Shown here: positions 1 through 11,441 of the stretch, piece after piece | How the letters are laid out: every line of letters starts with the position of its first letter | Position numbering within the stretch: position 1 is the stretch's first letter | Assembly (NCBI GenBank): GCA_951640195.1 | Contig: OX621164.1 | Location: forward strand, 2,337,098-2,401,097 | Origin: Porpolomopsis calyptriformis | Lineage: Eukaryota > Basidiomycota > Agaricomycetes > Agaricales > Hygrophoraceae | Reading direction: 5' to 3' | DNA length: 64,000 nt | The notes under the pieces: generated by a model | Databases searched by the model: none | Seen by the model: only the letters and a program-made list of their open reading frames with translations | What the model was told of the DNA's origin: nothing | Translations under genes and position numbers: made by a program

Positions 1-92
1 TCACCACCCAGACATCAACATCGATTAGGCTTGCTCTCTCCCCTTGTATTCCCATCAAGCCCCCCCAATATCCAACTGCCACTGTTCCACCA

Positions 93-1508
93 ATGGTTTT
101 GACTTGTTCATCATCCACTATCCCTCACCCTGCTATCCCCCCCTCCCAGGAAGGCTCTCTCCCTCCTGTCCCAGCTCCCTTCCACAACGAGACAGTTGAC
201 CCTGCCTAAGAAGAAGAAGAACAAGAACAAGAACAAGCGGGTCCCTCTCACTCAAAAGGGAAAGGTCGAGCTGAGGACAATGATGAGGACGAAGAAGAAG
301 ATCCACATGTAGCCTTTGAAACTATGAAGCAGGATTATCAGCAATTGCTATAGGTCTAACAAGACCAAGTGCAAGCGAGTCATAGAATCAAACAACAACT
401 TCAAGTATTGATGACCAACCTCATAGGCCCCCAACCCCCTGCCCCTCTTAGGCTATTCCCCCAACCTTTCCAAGCACCCCCAGTATTCCCCCAACCTGTT
501 CTTGCCCCTGCCCCTGTCCCTGCCCCTGCCCCTGCCCCCACCAAGATCAAGATGAACCCTCCTGATGAATTCTCTGGTGATCCCACCAAGCTCCGCAACT
601 TCCTGCGTCAAGTGAAGCTGAACCATTTGGGATGACCAGGAATCTCAGAGGCTGACAAGATTATCTATGCCTTGTCTTATATGATCAGAGGAAATGCAGA
701 ACCATGGGCTGAGCGTCAAGTAGATGCTTACACAATGTTGAACTGGGTTGGTGCCAATTGGGCTATCTTTGAACAAGCCCTTGCCCAAGACTTTGGAGAC
801 TTGGACCCCAAGTCAACTGCTCAACTGAAGATCAAGGATGTCAAGCAGTTCAACAAGAGCGCAGAGGAGTACAATATTAATTTCAATCAATGGGCCCATG
901 ATACTGGATATGGACAAGAAGCTTTGATGACTTTATATAAAGATGGACTCAACCCCTCCCTTTTGCGACAGATCTACCTTTCAGATTGTCAACCCACCAC
1001 CCTCTTTGAATGGCAGTCTCATGCTGCTGAACTTGACAGATGACATTGAGAATTTCTGGCTAGAACGTCTTCTAAGCCCCAGACTCGCAACACTCGCATC
1101 ACTAACACCCCCTACCGACAAGGACCACCTGCTGGTCCCTCCACCTATTCCAACCCTGCTGCCCCCAGAATCAAACAAGAAGAGAAGCCTGCTTCACTAG
1201 GAGGAATTCCCAAAGGAGCATGTTTCAACTGTGGACGATTTAGCCACTTTGCCAGTTCTTGTCCCAATGCTCCTAGGATGAGTACTTCTGGTTCTGGAAG
1301 CTGCTCCTTCACCCCAGCAGCTAGAGGTCATGGAGGAAAGAAACCTGGTCAAGGAAGAAACGTTCAAGTTCTGGAGACCTCAGCCTCGATTGAGGAGGTC
1401 AACTCCAATGAAGATTCTTGTCAAGACTTTGAGAAGTGTGGTATCATCAACTGGGAGCCTAAGAGGAAAGAAGAGCTGAAGAGAGCTTTGGAGAAACAGG
1501 GTTTTTGA
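93..1508 (+). pseudogene. gag: Gag polyprotein of element C, broken by stops
   Basis: An ATG at 93 opens a frame that continues to the stop at 1506-1508, about 471 codons. Early residues are acidic and Gln/Glu-rich (about 215-310). A Pro/Ala-rich repeat lies at about 425-540. A capsid-like region follows (PPDEFSGDP at about 555, a start typical of fungal Gypsy capsids). A CCHC zinc knuckle of pattern C-x2-C-x4-H-x4-C is at 1221-1263. In-frame stops lie near 210, 350, 357, 634, 1044 and 1050; most are one C-to-T or G-to-A change from Gln, Arg or Trp codons. Gag would form the particle and bind RNA through the knuckle. The start is inferred from frame and position; the window begins only 92 bases upstream, so an earlier start is possible. 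Confidence 0.8.
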
Positions 1509-4500
1509 ACAGTCCAGACAATAGCTCGTGCATTGCGGACTCCTTTTCTACGTGTACCACTACCCCTATGCAATCTATTTCTCAAATTCTTGGTGCACTT
1601 GATTCGAGTGAAGAAGCCTTAACCATACCCCTTTGGTTGGAAACCACAGACACTGGTAGACGAATTGCTGCCAGTGCATTGATAGACTCTGGTGGCTCTG
1701 GATGCTTTATAAACTGGAACTTCGTGCAGGAGTGCGATATCCCTTTTTATCGATTGGAAGGACCAATCCCTGTGCAGAATGCAGATGGGACAGACAACCA
1801 AGGAGGTCCCATTGAATATGCTGTAGACCTGTGGATGGAGACGCCAGATTTTCCTAGGGAACGAACCCATTTGGAAGTGACAAATTTAGGAGATATGATA
1901 TAGGTTATCCTCAGCTACCCGTGGCTCAAATGTAATGATCCCCTGGTTGACTGGAAGGCTGGAACACTGACTTCATGTCAGACTGTGGCCCCAACCGAGT
2001 CTTCTCAGGCTGGAGTGATAGTGTCACGAGTAGGCTCTATGTTGAATGGCGACTCCTACGCCAAGATTATCAGATTGGTCTCACTGGGAGACTATGCAAG
2101 ACCCACTACTGTGGAGGAAGATATGAAGAAGTATGTGCCGAAGAAATATTGGAGGCACTGGAAGGTGTTTATGAAAACTACCTTCAATGAACTTCCCCCA
2201 CGACGACTAGAATTTGACTATGCAATTGATCTCGAACCTACCTTTAGACCCAAGATCAGAAAAGTGTACAAACTCACTGAGTACGAACAGGGAAAGCTGA
2301 ATGAATTCCTGGAAGAACAACTTGCAAGTGGACGAATACGATGATCAAACTCCAAACAAGCTGCCTCATTCTTCTTTGCTCCTAAAGGTGAAGAAGTTAA
2401 TGCCCAAGGACAAGATGCTAGACTATGTCCAATCCAAGACTATCGCTATCTGAATGCTCACACAATCCCAGATGCTTACCCCTTACCTCTCATTTCTGAG
2501 ATTATTCAACAGACCAAGTTATCAGAAGCGGAATTGTTCACAGTCATGGATATTCAATGGGGCTTTAACAATATTCGCATCAAAGAAGGAGACGAATGGA
2601 AAGGAGCCTTCAACACTCGACGAGGGCTGTTTGAGCCCACTGTTGTGTTCTTTGGAATGCAAAACTCACCTGCCTCCTTTCAACGAATGATCAACATTCT
2701 CTTCAAAGAGGTTATTGATTCCAAACAGGTCTACATCTATATTGACGATATCTTGATTATGGGAAAGGACCTCACTGAACTTACCTATTGGACAGAACGA
2801 ACTCTAGAGATCATGGAGAAGAATCAATTGTCCTGCAAACCTGTCAAGTGCCAGTTCGAGAAAAAGGAAGTGATTTATCTGGGGATGATGATCTCTAAAG
2901 GCCACATTGCTATTAACCCCAAGAAGGTTGAGGCGATCAGGACCTGGCCTATCCCCCAGAAGAAACGAGACCTCCAATCCTTCCTTAGCACTGCCAACTT
3001 TTGGTGAAGGTTTATCAAGGACTACTCCCTGATTGCTTGTCCTCTTAATGAGCTCCTACGAAAGGATCAAGAATGGATTTGGACCCCTAGGCAACAACGT
3101 GCTTTTGATACCCTCAAGAATGCGCTTACCTCTGCTCCTGTTTTGAGAACTCTGAAACCAGATCTTCCTTACCTTCTGGAGACAGGTGCCTCTGGTGTTG
3201 CCCTGGGTGCAGTCTTGACCCAGAAAGAGAATGACGAAGAAGATTGGCATCCCATTGGTTTCTACTCCAAGACCCTCCTCCCAGCTGAACGAAATTATCC
3301 CACCCATGACCAAGAACTTTTGGCTATCATATCTGCCTTGAATGAATGGAGATACCTCCTACAAGGGACACGACAGCCCATTATGATCAAGACTGACAAC
3401 CAGTCCCTCCAATACTTCATGATCAGCTACCAACTCTCCAGATGCCAGGCTAGATGGTCTGAGTTTTTAGCTCACTTTTGGTTCAGAATCAGCTACCAGC
3501 CTAGGATCAAGAATAAGGCTGATGGACTCTCCAAACGTCCAGATCATTACCCAGAGTCTTATGAGGAGGTGGAGGACAAGGTCCTTCTGCCAAAAGAACT
3601 TTTTGTCAATGCGCTTTTCATCAATGCGATTATCAGTTTATCATCCCCCAACTTTTTATCCAAGCTTTGCTTTCATTCCCCCCTACCCCTTGAGATCATG
3701 GCCAAAATAGAAGATCCCTCTTCTGGATACACCCATGTAGATGGCATTGTGAGTGATGCTGGAGATCATATAGTTGTGCCAAAGGACATATCTTTGCGCA
3801 TGGACATTATTTGATTGACCCATGACACACCCACTGGTGGCCATCCTGGCATTGAGAAGATGAAGGAACTGCTCCTCCATCATTACACATGGGAAGGTGC
3901 CCCACAAGATATCACCAATTACGTGAAGTCCTGCCTTGCTTGTTAACAGACCAAGGTTTATCCACAGAAACCCACTGGACTTCTCCAACCATTACCCCCT
4001 CCTACTAAACCATGGCAACAGATCACTGCTGATCTAATCGTGGAACTCCCTAACTCAAAAGGATTTAATACTATTCTAGTTGTGGTGGACAGATTCACCA
4101 AATGGGCTCACTTCATCCCAACAACTGGAAACCTGTCTGCTAAAGGAACTGCTGCGCTGTTTCAAGAACATGTCTGGAAGCACCATGGATGGCCAGAGAA
4201 GATCATTACTGATCGAGGAACCCAATTCTCATCAAAATTTGCTACGTCATTGAATGAACTCCTAGGAACCACTTCTGGGCTTTCTACTGCCTATCACCCC
4301 CAAACAGATGGACAAACTGAATGAACCAATCAAGAGCTAGAGCAGTATGTACGGCTCTACACTAACTTCATGCAAGACGATTGGAAAGATTGGTTAGCTC
4401 CAGCGGAGTTTGCTTATAACAACCGAGAACATTCCTCCACTCACCAATCCCCCTTCTGGCTTGAATATGGTCGACACCCTCACACCCCCTTATCAGTTCC

Positions 4501-5086
4501 AACCCAAACCTCAAATCCTAATGCCAACGAGTTTTACGTGCAGCTCACTAGAGCTAGAGAGAACGCTGAAGAATCTCTTCAAAAGACTGCTAACTCAATG
4601 AAGCTTTATGCCGATCGAAAACGTCAAAAGGAACCCACGTTTTACGAAGGACAAAGGGTCTGGCTTGATGCCAAGAATTTGAAAACTGGCTGGCCCACGA
4701 AGAAACTGGATGTCCGCTGGCTCGGACCTTTTATAATTCTAAAACAAGTATTGCCTGTGGCTTACCGACTAAAGCTACCACTGTTATGGAGGATCCACCC
4801 TGTGTTTCACGTTTCACTACTCAAAGCTCTAGAGGAGAATCTCGATCTCCATCCCCCCATTGAGGAAGATGATAACCTCCAACCACCTCCAGATGTGATC
4901 GAAAGAGAGCCCAAGTATGAAGTGGAACGTATCTTAAACCATACCCCAGGTAAACGAAATCAGCAATACTTAATCAAGTGGAAAGGCTACCCGATAGAGG
5001 CAGCCACCTGGGAACCACAATGGAACCTCAAGCACGCGAGAGACATCTTGATGAATTATGAAAAGTCTATTCAAGCAGTGATTTAA
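1505..5086 (+). pseudogene. pol: Pol of chromovirus C: protease, RT, RNase H, integrase, chromodomain
   Basis: One frame of 1194 codons runs through with no frameshift. Aspartic protease: IDSGGSG at about 1683. Reverse transcriptase: 2200-3000, with intact catalytic YIDD at about 2740. RNase H: about 3140-3560, starting ETGASG where the family usually has ETDASG, so a catalytic Asp appears changed to Gly. Integrase: HHCC zinc region at about 3830-3960, DDE core with D in ADLIVEL (about 4030), D in TDRGTQF (about 4210) and E in DGQTE (about 4318). The C-terminal chromodomain is at about 4900-5080 (YEVERILNH, YLIKWKGYP, ATWEP). Stops occur at about 1901, 2342, 3005, 3812, 3943 and 4322. The frame starts at a TTG that overlaps the gag stop (TTGA at 1505-1508), perhaps a former ATGA. 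Confidence 0.9.
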
Positions 5087-5200
5087 CTCTCTTTCACGAA
5101 TACTACCAACATCACAATCGTTGAATCTCTTTTTCTCTTTTTCAATCTCCGACAATTATAAGGACTTCCCCTTCCCAACAATCATCAAAAGAAGCATGAA

Positions 5201-5999
5201 ATGCCCCGCGAAGTTCGTTACGCCCACAAGTCAACTGGGAGGCGTCCACCTCGAGGGAACCCCCCTGCTTCTACCTCCAACCTCCCCCCTGATTCCTCTT
5301 CCTCCTCTTCCTCATCCAACAGTGTCTTGGTTACTCAACGGTTCAAGAAGCCAAGACAGCACACTGATACTATCGACAAGCCAGGACGAAACTGAAACTA
5401 CTGAGGGCTCCCCTTTGCCAAGGTCGAGCACCTATCTGGGTGCCCCGAGACCTACATCCCTTTCATTTCTGGAGCACGTCGATGCAAACTCAACTACAAC
5501 TATCACTGGTACACATTCAACGAGGACAGCAACTTTGATGACAAGAAGAATCAACTTGAAGATTGGCTGGAGGCATACTAAGTTGGGTGCCAACTTTTGA
5601 TGGTTATACCGGACCAGGACGAATCCGATGTCACCACCCCCACTATCCCTGAAGACCCTATCTCACACTGCATCCATCGTGTTGCCGAGTAACTCCATAC
5701 TACCAGGAACGGCTACCGCTCGATGATGGATGCCAAGTATGAAAGGATCCTTGACCTGGAGGAGAATGCAGTGATGTGTAGAAGGCTGGCTAAAACTTGG
5801 TTGCGACATGCCCAGGAGTTGGACAACCATTACCACTGGTTTGACCCAGATGGACACCTGCTTCAACCCCCAGTTTATAATAGCACGACCTAGGGACCGC
5901 ATGCTGTTCCCAAATGTTGGGTATTCCTTGCGCCTCCCTTCTGGATGTGTGGTTAGAGAAGGTGATATCTACTGGAGAGTTGAGGAAAAGTATACCTAG
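5201..5999 (+). pseudogene. Third ORF of chromovirus C, downstream of the chromodomain, broken
   Basis: After the pol stop, an ATG at 5201 opens a reading frame that begins MPREVRYAHKSTG, has a run of serines at about 5300, and continues in the same frame through several C-to-T-type stops to about 5875. The frame then shifts by one and goes on to the stop at 5997-5999 (segment LFPNVGYSLRLPSG, then GDIYWRVEEKYT). About 265 codons in all. I recognise no domain. Its place, between integrase and polypurine tract on the sense strand, is shared with third ORFs in families A, D and G. Function is unknown; env-like or accessory Gag-like roles are only guesses. The frameshift is inferred from protein-like composition. 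Confidence 0.6.
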
Positions 6000-6161
6000 T
6001 GGATAGTCTTTGATCCGACATCTGTCCACTCATCCCTCCTCTTCATCGCTCACCCATCTCATCACCCCTCTGCCCACCTCTACCATCCCTTTACACCTCC
6101 CCTTGACACCCTTCCTTCACTTCGAAGAGTCTTCTTAAAATTTGGGACGAATTTCCTTTTT

Positions 6162-6172
6162 GTGGAGGTGAA
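6162..6172 (+). promoter_or_regulatory. Polypurine tract of element C
   Basis: The purine-rich run gtggaggtgaa abuts the first base of the 3' LTR, the place where plus-strand DNA synthesis is primed. The stretch from 6000 to 6161 holds no gene that I can see. Confidence 0.75.
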
Positions 6173-6531
6173 TATCAGAGATATATTTTTTCTTTTTCCT
6201 TTGCTCGTCTATTCCTATTTACATCAGACAGTTTACATCAATAACTGCTTAGCCACCCAAGCTCCGCTTAGTAATAGAAGGTGACCAAGCTATATCTATA
6301 TTTAGTCTACCATCACTCTCCTTATCTACATGACTCATCCATAGTTGTTATGACTCACACGTAGTCAGTATGACTCATACTTAGCTAGTATATAAAGCTA
6401 GCAGTAGATAGACTTAGGATAAGTCTGTTTCTTTCGTTAACACCCCAATCAGTAGTCTTCCAACCCTTTAAAACCCTACACCCAGAGCCTGAAGTAAAAC
6501 CTCGCAGTCAACCCTAGACTGCCATCTAACA
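6173..6531 (+). repeat. 3' LTR of element C (359 bases)
   Basis: It begins tatcagagat and ends ccatctaaca. The same 359-base unit occurs as a solo LTR at 54993-55351, flanked there by an exact 5-base duplication, which fixes both boundaries. A TATA-like stretch (agtatataaag) lies at about 6388. The two copies differ mainly by transitions. Confidence 0.93.
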
Positions 6532-6682
6532 ATATCCTTCCTAGTGAGCTTGACTAGGTGGTGCGCTCAATGTGCGAAGTTGCGAATGAATATTCGAACG
6601 ACGCCGATCGTGCCAAGGAAGGCTCGAACTTCGGAGAAGTCTTTACATGGACCCCAGTTTTGGATCGCTGAGATACGCGATT
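6532..6682 (-). pseudogene. pol: B1 pol fragment between elements C and A
   Basis: The minus strand encodes SAIQNWGPCKDFSEVRAFLG and the following residues up to FIRNFAH. This is the post-catalytic RT/connection segment, matched at about 51700-51830 in B2. It continues the B1 frame from 13901 once element A and one copy of cgatt are removed. Confidence 0.85.
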
Positions 6683-7064
6683 TGTTAAGGCGCAGTGGTC
6701 TTTCGGTCGGCTTAGAGCGGTCAATGGATAGAGCAGAGATCCCAGTCAAACGACTAGGGTGGGGTGTCTATGTTGAGATCGAAACTGGAATACAAACTCT
6801 AACTATGCGTACTTATCTACTCTGAGTTTGAATTCTAGGACTCGACGACAATCCATGGAACGGCTGACTAAGCTGCTGCAGATGGCTGTGCAACTGCGGA
6901 TGGCGTCATTGCCGACCAATGGCGGAAGTTGCTCATGTGTGACAGTCACGGTCACAAGTGACAAGAAGGAAACGAAGGGATAAGGAAGGTGGTGAATGAA
7001 TGAGACAAGATTAGATAGGCTGCGATAAGATAAGATAAACGAAAAGAATGAACGTATCATAACA
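6683..7064 (-). repeat. 3' LTR of element A (382 bases)
   Basis: Bounded by cgatt on the left and by a polypurine tract on the right. Same length as its partner at 13519-13900. Confidence 0.93.
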
Positions 7065-7077
7065 TCACTCTCCCTTC
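7065..7077 (-). promoter_or_regulatory. Polypurine tract of element A
   Basis: On the minus strand the sequence reads gaagggagagtga directly before the LTR. This is the expected plus-strand primer site. Confidence 0.75.
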
Positions 7078-7097
7078 AGAATCGCGTCCGCGCGAGT

Positions 7098-7508
7098 TCA
7101 ACGTAGGCGTTGGAGATGTCTCGAGCAGTCTCGTAGAAGCCAGCGGGGTGCGTAACAGGGGATAGCAGGGAGGTAATGACCGTATCGTCGTTGGATGTCC
7201 AAGGCCGAAAGAGGGAGCGTGAGCTGGTATAAATGAAGCATTTGGCCACGACTATCCAGTCGCACAACGAGAGTGACTGCGTTGGTTGGGCCTTCTTCGT
7301 AGATCCAGACTCGTCGTACATGGGCAGGGAAATGGGGGAAGAGGACAGAGACGTCGAAATCGGAATCCAGAGCACGATCGACTTCGGTGGGCGTGAGTGG
7401 GACAATGACATTGATGTTGTCGGACACCGTCGGTGGTTTGTAGCCTTCGCCGTACGAGTCGGTGATTGGGTCGTAGAGGCGATCGTTGATGCCAAAGAAA
7501 TTGTCCAT
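7098..7508 (-). CDS. Third ORF of chromovirus A (136 residues, uninterrupted)
   Basis: The ATG lies 33 bases past the pol stop (7542) and the frame stays open to 7098, just before the polypurine tract. The product begins MDNFFGINDRLYDP, is acidic to neutral, and has no membrane segment or Cys motif that I can see. I recognise no family. Its frame is free of stops although the neighbouring pol carries several; with only 136 codons that is weak evidence for constraint. It occupies the same slot as the third ORFs of C, D and G. Expression would need a subgenomic or spliced mRNA, or reinitiation after pol. Confidence 0.55.
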   Translation of the reverse strand: MDNFFGINDRLYDPITDSYGEGYKPPTVSDNINVIVPLTPTEVDRALDSDFDVSVLFPHFPAHVRRVWIYEEGPTNAVTLVVRLDSRGQMLHLYQLTLPLSALDIQRRYGHYLPAIPCYAPRWLLRDCSRHLQRLR

Positions 7509-7541
7509 GCGAATGACGCGGATCTGAAGTCTCGGGGCTGG

Positions 7542-10500
7542 TCATTTTGGGTTCAGAGTGTGGAACTCGTCAACCAATTCTTGGGCGTGCACGACATCAG
7601 ATGCGGATTGCCAAGTGTTCTCTTCATTGGTATAGCCTTCCCAATGCACTAGGTATTGGAGCTGCTTTCGGTGAATTCGGGAATCCAAGATTTTCTCGAC
7701 GACGTATTCGGTTTCGTCGTCCAACTGGAGGGGAGGAGGGGGAGGAGGAGCTTTTTGATTCGGATAGGAAGAATGACGGTAAGGGGACAGGTAAGACTCA
7801 TTGAAGACCGGATGCAAGCCCGTCCATTCATGAGGGAGTTCAAGTCGGTAGGCAGAACAACCAATTTTTTCAATGACCTTAAAAGGTCCGAAGCGTTTAT
7901 TGTCGAGCTTCTTCATTGCGCGATTGGTTTTGATGTTCGTGGCGGCGAGCCAGACTTTGTCTCCAGGGGTATACTCATGAGCAGGTCAGGATCGTTTATC
8001 GTGACTGGCCTTCATTCTTTCATTGGCTTGTCCGAGGGCAGACTCAGTCTCTTGATGGACACGTTTCATTCACTCTGCGAACTGGGTAGCGGACTCGTTT
8101 CGGACTTCTCTTCAGGTATCGTTTCCGGACCAGGGATGTTGGCCGTAGTTGACGTAGAAAGGGGTTTGGGTGGTAGCAGCATGGACAGAGTTGTTATACG
8201 AGAACTCAGCCAGTGCTAACCATTCCTTCCAATTATCCTGACGATGATTGATGAAGACTCGTAAATATTGTTCGAGAGTCTGATTCATTCATTCGGATTG
8301 ACCATCAGTTTGAGGGTGGTAAGCGGTGGAAACATTTTGTGTTGTGCCTAGGAGGTGAAAGAGATCAGTCATGTATTTGGATACGAATCGTGGATCGCGA
8401 TCGTGAATAATCCGTCGTGGGACTCCATGATCTCGGATGACGCGGTCCCGAATGATCTTTGCGAAGCCTTCTGAATTGAGTTCGATGTGGGTGGGCTTGA
8501 ACTTGACGGCTTTCGAAAATGTGTTGACGATAGTCAGGATAGCATTGTAACCCTGACACTCGGGGATTGGTCCTACGAGATCGACAGTGATCGTGTCCCA
8601 AGGGTGAATCGGGGGATCAAATGGGTGGAGTGGGGTCTTCGCGGGCAGATGAGATGCCTTGGTGCGTTGACAGGTTTCACAGCCGGAGATGTACTGTTTC
8701 ACATCTCGACGGATAGTGGGCCACCAGTAATCACAACAAAGGACTTCGGTAGTCTTGAAGGGACTGTAATGTCCTGATAAAGGGTTGTCATGATACCGAG
8801 AGATAATTTCGCCACGGAGAGGTTTGTCAATGGAGACATAAATCTGATCGTTGAAGGTGAGAATACCATTGTCTTGGGTCTTCCAACCGTTTTCTTGTTT
8901 TCTTTGAAGGAGCGTGACGGAATCTTCTTTGTTCCGATAGGAACTCTTGATGCGTGAGCGAAAGTGGTCAGGCTCAACATCGAGTTGAACCGGTCGAAGG
9001 TCTATGATAGGGTGAGAAGGAACAGAAAAAAGAGAGTCAGGTAAGAGAATCATATCATCATTGTCGTCCACCCCCCTCACAAATCCTGGTCGTCTCGACA
9101 GGATGTCAGCCTTCGAGTTGGCCTTACCAGCGACATGATGAAGGGTGAAGTGGAAGTCCTGCAACTCCGTGAGCCAGCGGGCTTGGCGCCTGTTGAGCTT
9201 CTGTGGCTTCTTGAAGTACTGGAGGTTGGCGTGATCGGTCCAAACCTCGAAGACTTGTCTAGCAGACAACAAATGCTTGCGAAACTCTTGGAGAGCGGTC
9301 ATTATGGCGAGGAGTTCGCGATCGTAAATTTGATAATTTCGTTCCGCAGGACTGAATGACTTCGAGAGGAATCCGATGGGCTTCCAGATGTTTTCTTGTT
9401 TTTGTGAAAGTATAGCGCCTTCAGAGGCATCAGTCTCGATACGGAGTAAGTCGTGATCATTGGCGATAGAAAGAACAGAAGCGGAAGTAATGATAGTTTT
9501 GAGGACGTCGAAGGCGTCCTGACATTGATCAGTCTATTCGAAAGGAGTGTTACCAGTTAAGATATTAAGGGGGCGGGCAATACCGGCAAAGTGGTGAATG
9601 AAGCGACGGTAGAAATTGCAAAACCCAAGGAAAGACTGAACGTCGCGCTTGCAGGTCAGAGTCGGCCAATTGGTGATACCTTGGACCTTGATCAGGTCCA
9701 TCTTGACTTGGCCTTCTGAGACAACAACTCCGAGATATTCCACTTGCTTTTGGTTGAATTCGCATTTATCGGGCTTGAGGTAAAGTTTATGCTCACGAAG
9801 TAGAGACATGACTTTGTGGACGTGCCGATGATGCATCTCGAGATCCTTGTCAAAGATCAGTATGTCGTCAATATAGATCAATACGTGACCTTGGTGGATC
9901 TGAACATGGAAGATGTCGTTCATCATTGTTTGGAAAGTAGCAGGCGAGTTCGTGAGTCCAAAAAACATGACCAAGGGTTCGAACAAGCCACGGTTAGTCC
10001 TGAACGCGGCTTTATGTTCGTCGCCTTCTTTGATGTGAACGTTGTTGTAGCCCCAACGAATGTCCAATTTAGTGAAGTAACGGGCATTCTGGAGAGCATC
10101 GATGAGTTCAGTGATCAAAGGGAGTGGATAGCGATTCTTGATGGTCAGGTCATTCAGTTTGCGGTAATCCTGGATCGGGCGTAATCGACCGTCTTTCTTC
10201 TTGATGAAGAAGAAGGGGGAAGCGATAGGGGAGATGGAAGGGCGAATTCGTCCGGTTTGGAGGTTCTCTTCGAGGAATTCGTCAAGTTGCAAATGTTCAT
10301 CCACGCTAAGGGGGTAGATCTTGCAATCGAGTTTTTCTTCGGTTCCGGGGAGCAACTCAATCGCGTGGTCCCAAGGGCGGGATGGTGGCAGTTCGTCGAA
10401 GTCTTTCTTGGTGAAGACGTCTTGAAATTCGTGGAGATAATCGGGGACGATGTCCTTCCAATCGCGGTCCTTTCTCTGAGCTTCAGCAGCTTTGATTGCG

Positions 10501-11441
10501 AGTTCTTGCGATTTGGTCATCAACCGAATCTGGATGGCAGGAGCGAGATCGATTATGAGGAGATGATCGTCATCCTCCAGAGTGAGATTGTTGATGTCGG
10601 AGGAATCGACAGAGGGACGACAGTCTGATGGGCATCGATTGAAATCCAGGGTACCAGCCATCCAGTCCGTGGAGGGGTTGTAAGTCCTGAGCCAATCATG
10701 TCTGAGGAAAATCTGTCCTTTGCCGAGGTTGGTTACGCCAAAGCTAATCCTTTCCACGTGGGTTCCGATCCGTAGCTCAAGAGCGACCATATCCGTGATG
10801 GGGCCTTTGGTGTTTGGTTGTCCGTCAGCATTATGCACTGGGATGGGTCGAGCAAGGGGAGTCGTGTGGAGATCGTGGTCTCGGACGTACTTAACATCAA
10901 TACAGGAGCCTTCGCATCCGCTATCGATGAGAGCGGTAGCAGTGTGCTCCGTTCGATCGTCCAGGGTGACGAGGTGGGCTTTGAGTACGAGTTGATTTCC
11001 TTTGGAACCGCGAACGAAAACGTGAGGTTGTTTGAGTTCATTCAGGGCTCGGATGGCGTTCTCCGGGGTGAGAGCAGTGATTTCATCGATGGTGGACTGC
11101 ACCATTTCTTGTGAACGTGCAGGATGCGACCAATGTTGAAGGATGGAGATTGCAGAATTAGCATTGCCCTTAATAGCATTAACGGTGTCTAGAGGTGTTA
11201 AAAGAGAGTTGACGTCGATTGAAACGACAGAAGGAGACAATGGTTCGGGAATGGGGGTTTCGGGGCATTCAATGCATGCATCTGACGGAACAAGTTTCGG
11301 AAGGGGAGAAACAGCGGGGGTATTGGATTCGGGTATAGTAGGTATTGTACATGCCGTTGTTGTAAATAATGGAGAAATGTCTGATACAGTGTTGTGCCAG
11401 AGCAAGCAGCTACCAGTCGAATGAAGGGAACGCATCTTCAT
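7542..11441 (-). pseudogene. pol: Pol of chromovirus A: protease, RT, RNase H, integrase, chromodomain
   Basis: A single frame of 1300 codons. Protease: ALIDSGCEGSCID, about residues 170-180. RT: about residues 355-570, with YIDDILIFDKD intact. RNase H: starts at ETDASEG (about 9435-9455), later DHANLQYF and KANSKADILSRRP. Integrase: HHCC region (HDNPLSGHY, CETCQRTK), then D in VDLVGP, D in HDRDPRF, E in DGQSE at about 8290. The chromodomain near the C-terminus has YVVEKILDSR, YLVHWEGY and ENTWQ. Stops at about 9531 (TAG, Trp expected) and 8286 (TGA, Arg expected), with four more between 8286 and 7917. There is no frameshift. The ATG (11441-11439) overlaps the gag stop in ATGA. Confidence 0.93.

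Larger units (their letters stand above)
1..6531 (+). mobile_element. Chromovirus C (Ty3/Gypsy), 3' portion, 5' LTR outside window
   Basis: The element reads gag, protease-RT-RNase H-integrase-chromodomain, a third ORF, a polypurine tract and a 359-base 3' LTR. The sequence right of the LTR (from 6532) resumes the pol gene of B1: the same stretch is uninterrupted near 51680, where atatccttcc is continuous. C therefore inserted into B1 pol, with a predicted duplication of atatc whose left copy lies off the window. A second C LTR at 54993-55351 shows that the family has moved elsewhere. The pol frame contains stops but no frameshift, so decay is by point mutation. Confidence 0.9.

Noticed and set aside
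7656..8219. 187-codon open frame on + across A pol
   Set aside because: It is the shadow of the integrase and C-terminal coding region on the minus strand, where clear motifs lie; its own product has no recognisable features.
10257..10628. 123-codon frame on + within A pol
   Set aside because: Antisense shadow of the protease-RT linker on the minus strand.
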